Below, in pieces: positions 1-8,358 of a stretch of DNA of 64,000 bases (positions within the stretch are counted from its first letter, which is position 1; each line of letters begins with the position of its first letter). A program made the translations under genes and the position numbers. A model generated the notes under the pieces. That model saw only the letters and a list, made by a program, of their open reading frames with translations, searched no databases and had not been told where the DNA came from. Location of the stretch: the NCBI RefSeq assembly GCF_043876835.1, contig NZ_JBAWJZ010000003.1, positions 431,371-495,370 on the forward strand. The letters run 5' to 3'. The stretch comes from Yeosuana sp043876835. GTDB taxonomy: Bacteria; Bacteroidota; Bacteroidia; Flavobacteriales; Flavobacteriaceae.

Positions 1-273
1 CAATTTCAATGCCTCCATTATTTCACTACGCTTATAATATCTCCTTGAACCAGAAATACCATAAGCCTTAATCTTGTTTTTATTTTGCCAATGCCACAAA
101 GTACTCGGGTCAATTGATAAAATTTTACAAACCTCATCCCTTGTTAAAATTTCATCGTTAGCATTTTCGTGAAGTAGCTCCTTTTTTAAAGCTTGGAGCT
201 CCTTTTTTACACCCATTTGAATTAGTTCTGAAAGCTGCTCTGGTGTTGTTTGAATAAATTGAAGTGTTCCCAT
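1..273 (-). CDS. Helix-turn-helix (excisionase-like) DNA-binding protein, 3' end cut by window
   Basis: I translated this frame by hand: it starts with ATG at 273 and stays open for 91 codons to the window edge, so the C-terminus is missing. Residues about 40-90 (ILTRDEVCKILSIDPSTLW, then a WQNKNKIKAYGISG/RYYKRSEI stretch) match the helix-turn-helix_17/MerR-like excisionase domain that reads a promoter or recombination site. The first 40 residues look like a short coiled segment (LKKELLHEN). It is third in a minus-strand series after the integrase and the unknown 290-aa gene, so a role as recombination directionality factor or element regulator is likely but inferred from context. Confidence 0.75.
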   Translation of the reverse strand, partial: MGTLQFIQTTPEQLSELIQMGVKKELQALKKELLHENANDEILTRDEVCKILSIDPSTLWHWQNKNKIKAYGISGSRRYYKRSEIMEALKL

Positions 274-373
274 TTTTACTTATTTTTAAATTTATAATAA
301 GTAAAACTATGTAGGTTTTAAATCTTATGCACGTTAACTAAATTGTTTAAAATTGCTCTAATTGTTTAAATAA

Positions 374-1246
374 TTAATTTGTTAAACTTTTTTCAAATAA
401 AGATTGAATATTTTCTGAAATGCTTTTATACTCTATAGTGCTTTTTGATTCTTGATTAAACTGTATATTAAAATTTTGTTGAGCTTGTGCTCTTCTTTCT
501 AAAGCTTTCTCAAAAGAAATTTTAAGAGCATTTCTCTCAGCCATTTGCAAATACTCCTTGTCTATTAAGACTTTTATCACAAGATTAAAAATTTTATGAG
601 TGCTGTTCTGATACTGCTCCTTTAACTCAGAAAGAAATCTCAGCTTTTGTTCTTCACTGAAAAAATTTTTTAAATATGCCTTAGCTTCTTTAATTTGAGC
701 TTTATTTCTTCCTGATTTTTTAACTAATTCTTTGGTGTAGGTGCTTAAAGGTTTTTCTTTTTCAAATCCAGTTTCTCTTATTATTCTTTTTTCTACTTCA
801 AGTGCATTAGGAAGATAGTTTCTAGTATTAGGTTTATCAGAATATAATTCAAAATCAAAGGCTGCAAACATCTCATTTTCATTATCATAATCTCTTTCTT
901 TATTTAAGTCAATTAATCTTTTCTCGAATTCTTTTTGGATTGATAATGCTTTTTTTATATTCCATATCAATACTCTAATTTTTTTTTCCTCCAGAGCTGT
1001 TGATTTTGCATAAGTAATACCCTCTAGAATGAATTCTTCAATTAAAAGGCATTGACTCTTTAAATAGTCAATAGTTAAACTGTTCTCAAAATTATTTCTA
1101 ATTGATTGGTAGTCTTTATTAACCTTTTCTACTAAAGCTTTTATGTTACGAATTTTGTCTCTACCATATAAAGTAGAGTTTACTGTCCCAATATTGTAAA
1201 TTTCTGTCTTAGCTTTTATGTCTATTTCTAGTTTAGAAGTTTTCAT
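374..1246 (-). CDS. Conserved-looking hypothetical protein of an integrated element (290 aa)
   Basis: I do not recognise a family. The protein is hydrophilic, rich in Lys, Glu and long predicted helices (coiled-coil-like around residues 85-125 and 170-215), with no signal peptide and no membrane segment. Its ATG overlaps the stop of the upstream integrase gene as TAATG, so the two are translationally coupled and probably work together. A role in element maintenance or recombination is only an inference from this coupling. Confidence 0.7.
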   Translation of the reverse strand: MKTSKLEIDIKAKTEIYNIGTVNSTLYGRDKIRNIKALVEKVNKDYQSIRNNFENSLTIDYLKSQCLLIEEFILEGITYAKSTALEEKKIRVLIWNIKKALSIQKEFEKRLIDLNKERDYDNENEMFAAFDFELYSDKPNTRNYLPNALEVEKRIIRETGFEKEKPLSTYTKELVKKSGRNKAQIKEAKAYLKNFFSEEQKLRFLSELKEQYQNSTHKIFNLVIKVLIDKEYLQMAERNALKISFEKALERRAQAQQNFNIQFNQESKSTIEYKSISENIQSLFEKSLTN

Positions 1247-2541
1247 TATTCAAAATAATTAGTTATTTCCATTGCTAAATCCTTGTTACTTTTTCCAATA
1301 TAACTCAAAAACATTTTCTCTGTTGAGTGTCCTGTAACATAAATTAAATATGAAGTGGGTATTTTTCCATAAAAATTTGTAGCAAAGGATCTACGCCCAA
1401 TATGAGAAGAAACTAATTCCCATTTTTCGTATTTACCCTCTTCCTTTCTATACTTTTTACTACCCTCAGATGTTTCAACCTTTTTACTTCCTTTAACTTT
1501 TTCTTTTAGTTTAGCTTTTTCACAAACTGTTTTGATGTAGCTATTATATTTTTGTTCTGAAATAGAACGAGGAAATTGTCCATTCCTTTTATCTAAAATT
1601 TCAATGACTTTGGGATGCAAAGGAACAGTCATTATTTTTCCTGTTTTCTTTTGGGTAAATTCAATTAAAGATTTCCCGTTTTCTTTTCTAATATGGCTAG
1701 TAGTAAACCGCATTAAATCAGAAACTCTTTGACCCACATAACAGCTAATAACAAGCCAATCTCTTGCGTTTACAAGATAATCACTATTCAATTCCGCTTT
1801 TTCAATTTTTTCTAAATCTTCAAATGACAGATAGATATTATCAACCTTAACCTCTTTAAGCTTTAATTTTTCTAATTGATAACTTGTATCTAGTCCATTG
1901 TATCTAGCATGCAAGCATATTGTTTTGACCGAATGAATTGCCCTAGATATAGTATTATTTGCATAGCCTTCTTTTAGACAATACTTTTCAAAAGAATTTT
2001 TAAAACTTAAATCTACATCTGATATATTTACTTTATAACCTATACTAGTTTGGTATCGAATTAAAAGTTTTTTTATAACCCCATAGTTTTTTACAGTTTG
2101 ATTGGCTAGACTATTCTTTTTTTCATCTAAGTAATAATCAAAGTAAGCTATCAGTTCTTTTGGTAGTTCCCTTGTCTTTACTTGCGGATTATAATAGATA
2201 TCTAATGACTTCTTTAACCAATCCTTATCATTTATAATCTCTGCTATATTAGTGCCATTAAAAGCTTTTAAAACATGGTTCTTTATTTTGTTCAGTTCAA
2301 CACCTATTTCAGCCTGCTTATTTTCTAACTCGATGTCTTTAGTGTTCCTTTTCTCATGCAGCTTCTTCCAATAAAGTTTCCCACTTAGTTTTGAATTTTC
2401 ATATAATTCATCAAATGAATAAATTAGCAATTCGGTTTTAGCTCCTAAAACATAATCTGTTTTATCATATCTAAATAACAATCTTGCGGTCAAGGGTTCG
2501 TTTTCTTTAGTTGAACGGTATAGAAATTTAACAGTCGCCAT
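1246..2541 (-). CDS. Tyrosine recombinase/integrase
   Basis: Site-specific recombinase of the tyrosine (phage integrase) family, 431 aa from the chosen start. The N-terminal part (about 1-100) looks like the arm-DNA-binding domain of Bacteroidetes integrases; residues about 130-220 are the SAM-like core-binding domain. The catalytic domain shows Arg in GQRVSDLMRF, the HIGRRSFATNF box (HxxR), the TGHSTEKMF His and the FLSYIG Tyr, so it looks active. I start it at the ATG at 2541 (MATVKFLYRS) rather than 2649, because a TATATTTG promoter element and an inverted repeat lie at 2556-2589, inside the longer frame. It is coupled to the next gene by a TAATG overlap. Confidence 0.93.
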   Translation of the reverse strand: MATVKFLYRSTKENEPLTARLLFRYDKTDYVLGAKTELLIYSFDELYENSKLSGKLYWKKLHEKRNTKDIELENKQAEIGVELNKIKNHVLKAFNGTNIAEIINDKDWLKKSLDIYYNPQVKTRELPKELIAYFDYYLDEKKNSLANQTVKNYGVIKKLLIRYQTSIGYKVNISDVDLSFKNSFEKYCLKEGYANNTISRAIHSVKTICLHARYNGLDTSYQLEKLKLKEVKVDNIYLSFEDLEKIEKAELNSDYLVNARDWLVISCYVGQRVSDLMRFTTSHIRKENGKSLIEFTQKKTGKIMTVPLHPKVIEILDKRNGQFPRSISEQKYNSYIKTVCEKAKLKEKVKGSKKVETSEGSKKYRKEEGKYEKWELVSSHIGRRSFATNFYGKIPTSYLIYVTGHSTEKMFLSYIGKSNKDLAMEITNYFE

Positions 2542-2555
2542 ACTTATAAAAATAG

Positions 2556-2589
2556 TTACCGTACAAATATATAATTTTTTGTACGGTAA
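2556..2589 (-). promoter_or_regulatory. Integrase promoter overlapped by a 12-bp inverted repeat (likely operator)
   Basis: Arms TTACCGTACAAA (2556-2567) and TTTGTACGGTAA (2578-2589) are perfect inverted repeats with a 10-bp spacer. On the minus strand the segment includes TATATTTG (2571-2564), a match to the Bacteroidetes -7 element TAnnTTTG, placing the transcript start about 15 bp before the integrase ATG. A dyad covering the core promoter suggests repression by an element-encoded regulator or by the integrase itself; which protein binds is not shown. Confidence 0.6.
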
Positions 2590-2762
2590 AATGAAGTCTA
2601 TTGCAATTTTATACAATTTATCACAACAACCTAAAACACCTATAAACACTATACTTATTACACAAACATTGCGAATTACCGCAAAATATGAAGAAATAAA
2701 TTGTTTTAATATTGCATCATTATACTACCACCTTGAGTACGAAAAAAGACTACAAATTAATT

Positions 2763-2796
2763 AACCCCTATGAACATAGTGTTTATAGGGGTTTTT
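2763..2796 (+). terminator. Rho-independent terminator-like hairpin
   Basis: AACCCCTATGAACA (2763-2776) pairs with TGTTTATAGGGGTT (2780-2793) around a 3-nt loop, followed by a T-run on the plus strand. It lies in the gene-free stretch beside the integrated element and can insulate the integrase region from its right flank. Confidence 0.6.
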
Positions 2797-2837
2797 GATT
2801 TTATTCAATTTCAAAAAATATCAATTAATTATAGATA

Positions 2838-2860
2838 AAAAGTGAGTGATTCGGTGAGTA
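2838..2860. repeat. 23-bp repeat shared with 47275-47297 (integration-site associated)
   Basis: The segment containing GTGAGTGATTCGGTGAGT occurs exactly again at 47275-47297, next to a tRNA-Met 3' fragment. It carries two GTGAGT units 12 bp apart, as expected for short arm-type integrase sites, and lies about 300 bp upstream of the intact integrase. Confidence 0.7.
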
Positions 2861-2884
2861 AATCATAATCTAAATTTACTCACC
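2853..2884. repeat. 11-bp inverted repeat beside the integrase
   Basis: GGTGAGTAAAT (2853-2863) and ATTTACTCACC (2874-2884) form a perfect dyad with a 10-bp spacer. It overlaps the repeat shared with 47.3 kb. It may be a recombinase or accessory-factor site; no T-run makes a terminator unlikely. Confidence 0.6.
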
Positions 2885-2910
2885 CATTTGGTTATAAATA
2901 TCTGTTTGCA

Positions 2911-3046
2911 AAAAACGTATGCGCTTTTTAGTTTTCAGATTATTAAATATTTAATGAAATTTAGTAAATTAATTATTACGAGAACTAAAAGAATTTTGAA
3001 GTTTTTATGGTTGGGGACCACGGCCACATAAATCAAGTTATTTATA
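2911..3046. repeat. Diverged non-coding repeat, second copy at 31629-31757
   Basis: From AAAAACGTATGC to ATCAAGTTATTTATA this gene-free segment aligns, with small gaps, to 31629-31757 (AAAAACGTATGC to ATCAAGCTATTTATA). Both copies lie upstream of a minus-strand integrase gene (intact here, decayed at 31.1-31.5 kb), so they look like the attachment-side sequence of related elements. The rest of 3047-3260 is AT-rich and I see nothing in it. Confidence 0.65.
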
Positions 3047-3269
3047 AAAAATCCCAGTCAAATCAATAAATATCCCTGCAAAAAACAGTTAAAAATCGTA
3101 TTACATATTTTCTTAAATATTACGAACTTTTCTAGGTAATTTTTCAATTATTTTATTATCTATGGGGTTTTTAAAAAAAAATTTTGTGCACTAACCGTTA
3201 ATCAAATTTAAACCCTGTTCATCAATTTAAATTATCATCATACGTCAAAAAACTAAAAGTATAAAAAAA

Positions 3270-3306
3270 TGTGCTCGATAACAATATTTTAATGTGTTCG
3301 AGCACA
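3270..3306. promoter_or_regulatory. LacI-type operator doublet upstream of the amino-sugar operon
   Basis: Two 14-bp near-palindromes, TGTGCTCGATAACA (3270-3283) and TGTGTTCGAGCACA (3293-3306), start 23 bp apart. The same doublet with the same spacing is found at 28887-28923 in front of the LacI-family gene. The central TCGA and even length are typical of LacI-family operators. They lie just upstream of the promoter element at 3346-3353. Confidence 0.8.
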
Positions 3307-3345
3307 TTTTATTTGGTTTTTCTTTTTTGTTGATTAAATAATATG

Positions 3346-3353
3346 TAGATTTG
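3346..3353 (+). promoter_or_regulatory. Bacteroidetes -7 promoter element (TAGATTTG) of the 3441 operon
   Basis: TAGATTTG fits TAnnTTTG exactly; an upstream TTTG (3326-3329) is a possible -33 element, with a spacing shorter than usual. The transcript would start near 3360 and leave a leader of about 80 nt before the ATG at 3441. Confidence 0.5.
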
Positions 3354-3440
3354 TTTTCATTCAAATATTTTATGTATTGTAAAACTGATTTAAGTAATTG
3401 ATTTACAGATATATTAAATATATATTAAAATAGAATAACA

Positions 3441-4349
3441 ATGAGAGAAAAAAAACCAACCCTAGTTATATTAGCGGCCGGTATGGGAAGTCGTTACGGC
3501 AGTTTAAAACAAATAGATACTTTCACAAAAGAAGGAGATACCATAATAGATTTTTCACTTTACGATGCTATTCGATCAGGATTTGGTAAGATTGTTTTTA
3601 TTATTAGAAAAAAATTTGAAAAGGAATTCAAAGAGGTTTTTAATAAAAAGTTAGAAGGAAAAGCGGAAGTGGATTATGTGTACCAAGAACTTGAAAATGT
3701 TCCTAAGAAATTTATAAATCCTAACAGGACAAAGCCTTGGGGAACTGGACATGCCTTGTTAATGGCCAAAGATGCCGTAAAGGAAAATTTTGCCATAATA
3801 AATGCCGACGATTTTTATGGAGCGGAGGCTTTTGAGACAATGGCCAAATACTTGATGAAGACAGAAAAGGAATCTTATAATTTTAGTACGATGGCTTATA
3901 CTTTAAAGAACACGGTTTCAGATTATGGCTATGTGTCTAGAGGTGAGTGTCAAGTTAGTGACGAAGGATATTTAACTGATGTTAAAGAACGTACACATAT
4001 AGAAAAAATTAATGGGAAGTTAATGAGAAAAGATGATGATGGGCAATTTGTTGGCATAGATGAAAATACAATTGTATCAATGAATTTTTTTGGATTCACA
4101 CCCAAATGTTTTGAGTTTGGAAATCAATTATTCGAAGAATTTTTAGAAACCAATAAAGGAAACTTAAAGGCTGAATTTTATATTCCAAATATTGTTAATG
4201 AAATATTAAAATCAAGTGTGGCGAGTGTTAAAGTTTTGAAATCTGATGCCAAATGGTTTGGAGTCACCTATAAAGAAGATAAAGAAATTGTGCAAAGGGC
4301 AATAGAACAATTAAAAATGAAAAAAGTTTATCCGTCAAAGCTTTGGTAA
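3441..4349 (+). CDS. Sugar-1-phosphate nucleotidyltransferase (candidate HexNAc-1-P uridylyltransferase)
   Basis: A cytoplasmic NTP-transferase-fold enzyme (302 aa) that joins a sugar-1-phosphate to a nucleotide. The N-terminus has the signature LAAGMGSRYGSLKQID (about residues 10-25), then PWGTGHALLMAKD and INADDFYG (metal-binding Asp, near residues 95-125); the C-terminus ends KVYPSKLW, as in a family common in Bacteroidetes and Firmicutes beside sugar 1-kinases. It heads an operon with an epimerase, an amino-sugar deaminase fusion and a mutase, and shares an operator type with a GHMP kinase at 28 kb, so UTP and GalNAc-1-P or GlcNAc-1-P are the likely substrates. That specificity is inferred; other hexose-1-phosphates remain possible. 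Confidence 0.85.
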   Translation: MREKKPTLVILAAGMGSRYGSLKQIDTFTKEGDTIIDFSLYDAIRSGFGKIVFIIRKKFEKEFKEVFNKKLEGKAEVDYVYQELENVPKKFINPNRTKPWGTGHALLMAKDAVKENFAIINADDFYGAEAFETMAKYLMKTEKESYNFSTMAYTLKNTVSDYGYVSRGECQVSDEGYLTDVKERTHIEKINGKLMRKDDDGQFVGIDENTIVSMNFFGFTPKCFEFGNQLFEEFLETNKGNLKAEFYIPNIVNEILKSSVASVKVLKSDAKWFGVTYKEDKEIVQRAIEQLKMKKVYPSKLW

Positions 4350-4376
4350 AACGTTGAATTTAATTCAAAACAAAAA

Positions 4377-5996
4377 ATGAAAAAAAAAATAATTATTATA
4401 GGATTAATATTCATAACATCAATTAATATATTTTCTCAAGAAGCAGATTCCCTAATAATAGAGATAATTAAGGGAGAATACTGGTGGGGAGGACTAAGTA
4501 CTGAAGGATACAATACTCCTTATGATTCTAAATCAAATGTAGCGCATGATTTGTGGGGTAATAATGTGGGGAATCAAGCTCAACCAATTCTTCTTTCAAG
4601 TAAAGGCAGATATATATGGAGCGACAATCCAATTAAATATTCCTTTAATAATGGTCATATAAAAATTACCTCTCGAAATAGTAAAATTATTTTTGGGAAA
4701 GCTGGAAATAATCTACAAAATGCATATCAATATGCCGTAACCAACTTCTTCCCTCCCAACGGAAAAATCCCTGAAGAAAAATTATTTACACATCCTCAGT
4801 ATAATACATGGATTGAGTTAATATACAACCAAAACGAAGAAGATATTTTAAAATATGCACAAGGTATTATCAACAATGGTTATACACCTGGAGTATTGAT
4901 GATTGATGATAATTGGCAGGAAAATTATGGTGTATGGGAGTTTTCATCACGTAGATTTAAAGACCCAAAAGCAATGATTAAAAAATTGCATGATATGGGA
5001 TTTCAGGTCATGCTTTGGGTATGTCCTTTCATTAGTCCAGATTCTGAGGTTTTTCGTTATTTGGCAAAAGAAGGCATGCTTTTATTAGACCCTCAAGAAA
5101 CACAAAACGTATTATGGGCTAATACCCAAAATAAAGCCGCTATTATACGTTGGTGGAACGGAGCCAGCGCATGCTTGGATTTAAGCAATCCAAATTCTAA
5201 AAAATGGTTTAAAGATAGGCTGGACCACTTAGTAAACGAATATGGCGTGGATGGATTCAAATTTGATGCAGGAGATGCCGACTTCTATGTAAATGATGTT
5301 GTCTCTTATAAATCGGTCATACCAAACGATCATACTGCCTTTTTTGCAGAAATAGGTTTAAATTATCCATTGAATGAATACCGCGCCTCATGGAAAATGG
5401 CTGGTTTGCCCTTAGCTCAAAGATTAAGAGATAAAGGACATAATTGGGCCGATTTACAAAAACTGATTCCCGACCAAATGTCTCAAAGTTTAATGGGATA
5501 TGCCTACACTTGCCCTGATATGATAGGTGGTGGTGAATACGGATCATTTATAAATCTTTCTTCTATTGATGAAGAACTTGTTGTTAGGTCTGCACAAGTA
5601 CATGCCTTAATGCCAATGATGCAATTCTCTGTGGCGCCTTGGAGGATTCTATCTGAAGAAAATGCAAGATTGTGCTTTGAGGCAGCAAAATTACACACTA
5701 AAATGGGAAATGTCATTCTGGAATTGGCTAAACAAGCTTCAATAACAGGAAATCCTATTGTAAAACCAATGGCTTTAGCTTTTCCAGACAATGGATACGA
5801 AACTATAAAAGACCAGTTTATGCTTGGTGACAATATATTGGTTGCCCCTGTTATTGAAAAAGGAATTTATAAACGAACTGTAATACTACCTAAAGGTAAA
5901 TGGCAAGGAGACGATGGTAAAATAGTTAGAGGAAATAAAACCATTGAAATAGATGCCCCAATTAGCAGGATTCCATTTTTCACAAAGGTTAATTAA
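4377..5996 (+). CDS. Glycoside hydrolase family 31 enzyme, exported
   Basis: Retaining alpha-glycosidase of GH31 (539 aa). Residues 1-20 are a signal peptide (MKKKIIIIGLIFITSINIFS). The (beta/alpha)8 barrel follows: GVLMIDDNWQ near 172-181, nucleophile Asp297 in DGFKFDAGDADF, and Asp352 in RLRDKGHNW, which aligns with the usual GDN..W acid/base position; PDMIGGGE (380-387) is the late barrel motif. The protein is short for GH31, with a reduced N-terminal domain and small C-terminal sheet. GH31 includes alpha-glucosidases, alpha-xylosidases and, in subfamily 18, alpha-N-acetylgalactosaminidases. Given the GH109 partner and amino-sugar genes here, the last is an attractive guess, not a demonstrated assignment. 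Confidence 0.88.
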   Translation: MKKKIIIIGLIFITSINIFSQEADSLIIEIIKGEYWWGGLSTEGYNTPYDSKSNVAHDLWGNNVGNQAQPILLSSKGRYIWSDNPIKYSFNNGHIKITSRNSKIIFGKAGNNLQNAYQYAVTNFFPPNGKIPEEKLFTHPQYNTWIELIYNQNEEDILKYAQGIINNGYTPGVLMIDDNWQENYGVWEFSSRRFKDPKAMIKKLHDMGFQVMLWVCPFISPDSEVFRYLAKEGMLLLDPQETQNVLWANTQNKAAIIRWWNGASACLDLSNPNSKKWFKDRLDHLVNEYGVDGFKFDAGDADFYVNDVVSYKSVIPNDHTAFFAEIGLNYPLNEYRASWKMAGLPLAQRLRDKGHNWADLQKLIPDQMSQSLMGYAYTCPDMIGGGEYGSFINLSSIDEELVVRSAQVHALMPMMQFSVAPWRILSEENARLCFEAAKLHTKMGNVILELAKQASITGNPIVKPMALAFPDNGYETIKDQFMLGDNILVAPVIEKGIYKRTVILPKGKWQGDDGKIVRGNKTIEIDAPISRIPFFTKVN

Positions 5997-6050
5997 TTTG
6001 AAAATATTCGCTAAGCATAATTTAAATACCATTTAATAAGATTCACATCT

Positions 6051-6977
6051 ATGAAAAAATACTTAATAACAGGAGGTGCAGGTTTTATAGGAAGTCACAT
6101 TGCTGAATATTTATCTGAAGAAGGACATCAGGTGACTGTTCTAGATAATTTAAGAACAGGCTTTGAAAAAAACCTTGAAGGATTAAACGTTGAATTTGTT
6201 AATGGAGATATTCGTGATAAAGACCTTGTTCAAGAAGTGGTTCAAAACACAGATGCTATTTTTCATTTAGCAGCTTTGGTTAGTGTCCCAGAATCACTTT
6301 TAAAACTTAATGAATGCATCGATATCAATGTTTTGGGAACTATTAATTTATTGGATACTGCCAAAAAGAACCCAAAATGTAAAGTGATCCTTTCAAGTTC
6401 TGCGGCCAACTATGGCGATAATCCTGTTTTACCAAAAGTTGAAACGATGTTTCCTGAACCAATGACTCCTTATGCTATTACCAAATTAGATGGAGAATAC
6501 TATTTAAAAATGTATTACAATCAGTATCATTTAGAAACCGTTTCATTAAGATATTTTAATGTGTTTGGGCCTCGACAAAGCCCAAAATCGGCTTATGCTG
6601 CGGCTGTGCCAATTTTCATAAATAAAGCTCTTAAAAATGAACCCATTACGATTTATGGAGATGGCTTGCAAACTAGAGATTTTGTTTATGTGAAAGATGT
6701 GGTAAGAGCCAACATATTAGCATCAAAAAAAGGAAATGAAACCTATAACGTGGCTTTAGGGCACAGTACTTCTATTTTGGAAATGGCAGAGAGAATTATA
6801 GAAATAACCAATTCCAGATCAGAAATTCAATTTTTAGAAGAGAGGCCTGGAGATATAAGGCATTCAAAAGCAGATCCTTCAAAATTCAATCAACTAGGGT
6901 TTGAGCCACAATATTCAATAAATGAAGCTTTAAATGAAACCATTGAGTTTTATACTAACAAATTTCTAACTAATTAA
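6051..6977 (+). CDS. NAD-dependent sugar epimerase (UDP-GalNAc/UDP-GlcNAc 4-epimerase candidate)
   Basis: Extended short-chain dehydrogenase/reductase of 308 aa. The Rossmann glycine motif GGAGFIGSH is at residues 8-16, the SSSAANYG loop near 115-122, and the catalytic pair Tyr141-xxx-Lys145 lies in PYAITKL. RYFNVFGPRQSP and YGDGLQTRDFVYVKD are typical of GalE/WbpP-like UDP-sugar 4-epimerases. Between the nucleotidyltransferase and the deaminase fusion, its expected job is to turn UDP-GalNAc into UDP-GlcNAc. UDP-galactose or a dehydratase-type reaction cannot be excluded from sequence alone. Confidence 0.85.
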   Translation: MKKYLITGGAGFIGSHIAEYLSEEGHQVTVLDNLRTGFEKNLEGLNVEFVNGDIRDKDLVQEVVQNTDAIFHLAALVSVPESLLKLNECIDINVLGTINLLDTAKKNPKCKVILSSSAANYGDNPVLPKVETMFPEPMTPYAITKLDGEYYLKMYYNQYHLETVSLRYFNVFGPRQSPKSAYAAAVPIFINKALKNEPITIYGDGLQTRDFVYVKDVVRANILASKKGNETYNVALGHSTSILEMAERIIEITNSRSEIQFLEERPGDIRHSKADPSKFNQLGFEPQYSINEALNETIEFYTNKFLTN

Positions 6978-7002
6978 ATATCAACTAAATAATATTAAAA
7001 GT

Positions 7003-8313
7003 ATGAAAAGCAAAACCAATCTAGTCCCAATCCTGATCATAGCGGGCTTATTTTTTATTTTCGGTTTCGTCACCTGGATCAACGGTGCCTTGATCCCCTT
7101 TATGAAGACCATCAATGAGCTGACAGATGCGCAATCGTACTTAGTAGCTACTGCATCCTATATTTCCTTTGTGACTATGGCACTACCCGCCTCTTATATA
7201 TTAAACCGGATCGGTTATAGAAAAGGGATGTCCTTGGGGTTGATAGTTATGGCTATTGGAGCCTTGATTTTTATTCCAGCTGCTGAGGCAAGGACCTATT
7301 GGGTGTTTTTATCGGGAATATTCATTCAAGGCATAGGAATGACATTGTTACAGACAGCAGCAAACCCATACATTACCATTTTGGGTCCTATTGATAGTGG
7401 GGCAAAACGGATTGCCATTATGGGAATCGCCAATAAAACGGCAGGTGCTATGGGGTCGTTGATCTTTGGGACATTGTTGTTGTCGGGAATAGATGAAGTA
7501 AAAGAAAAACTTGGGCATGTTTCTATAGATGAAAAAGGTGTGCTTTTGGATACCATGGCCGATAGCGTCTTTTTACCTTACCTGATAATGGCAATCGTAT
7601 TATTTGTTTTGGGAATCTTAATAAGAAAAGCACCATTGCCCCATGTAGAAGCCGCTGAAGTTAAGGACATAAAGGGAGGTGCTTCCGAAAAGTCAAGTAT
7701 CTTTCAGTTTCCACATTTATGGCTGGGCGTATTAACCTTGTTTGTATATGTTGGTGCCGAGGTTATAGCAGGTGACACCATCATTGCCTATGGGATTTCC
7801 TTGGGCTTTTCTGCTGCAGATGCAAAATTCTTTACAACGTTCACCCTTTTGGCAATGGTATGTACCTATACCCTAGGGGTTATTTTAATCCCTAAATATT
7901 TGAAACAAGGAACAGCGCTTAAAATAAGTGCGGCATTGGGAATCATTTTTAGTACATGTATTTTAATGACCACAGGGTTTACGTCCGTTTTATTTGTGGC
8001 GGCATTGGGTATAGCCAATGCTTTGGTTTGGCCAGCCATTTGGCCTTTAACCCTTGAAGGGCTGGGCAAGTTTACAAAAACAGCATCGGCCTTATTGATC
8101 ATGGCCATTTCGGGAGGGGCAATTATTCCACCTTTATACGGACGCATGGTAGATTCCAGAAAGCATGAACTCATTGTAAGTGGTATAGATAAGGCAGAAG
8201 CTATGGGAACTGCAGCAACACACAGTTATTGGATATTGATTCCCTGTTATGCCATCATCCTGTTTTTTGCATTAAAGGGACATAAGTACAAAAGTTGGAC
8301 AAAAACTAAATAA
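7003..8313 (+). CDS. Sugar MFS transporter (FucP/NagP-like)
   Basis: Inner-membrane proton/sugar symporter of the FucP-type major facilitator family, 436 aa with about twelve hydrophobic segments. The N-terminal FGFVTWINGALIPF and the NPYITILGP segment are typical of the glucose/galactose/fucose/GlcNAc porters of Bacteroidetes. Its place before the deaminase fusion suggests import of the free amino sugar (GalNAc or GlcNAc). This gene and the next are visibly richer in G and C than the genes before and after them. Confidence 0.88.
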   Translation: MKSKTNLVPILIIAGLFFIFGFVTWINGALIPFMKTINELTDAQSYLVATASYISFVTMALPASYILNRIGYRKGMSLGLIVMAIGALIFIPAAEARTYWVFLSGIFIQGIGMTLLQTAANPYITILGPIDSGAKRIAIMGIANKTAGAMGSLIFGTLLLSGIDEVKEKLGHVSIDEKGVLLDTMADSVFLPYLIMAIVLFVLGILIRKAPLPHVEAAEVKDIKGGASEKSSIFQFPHLWLGVLTLFVYVGAEVIAGDTIIAYGISLGFSAADAKFFTTFTLLAMVCTYTLGVILIPKYLKQGTALKISAALGIIFSTCILMTTGFTSVLFVAALGIANALVWPAIWPLTLEGLGKFTKTASALLIMAISGGAIIPPLYGRMVDSRKHELIVSGIDKAEAMGTAATHSYWILIPCYAIILFFALKGHKYKSWTKTK

Positions 8314-8358
8314 AGAGAATTAAAATTTAATCTGTAAAAGAATAAACAATCAAGAACA

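Noticed and set aside
2591..2764. Small plus-strand ORF (57 aa from ATG) ending right before a terminator hairpin
   Set aside because: Its start lies in the integrase dyad, no ribosome binding site or family is seen, and codon use is not convincing; kept only as a remote possibility.
6051..6977. Epimerase as part of a capsule or LPS gene cluster
   Set aside because: No glycosyltransferase, flippase or polymerase genes are near; catabolic neighbours explain it better.
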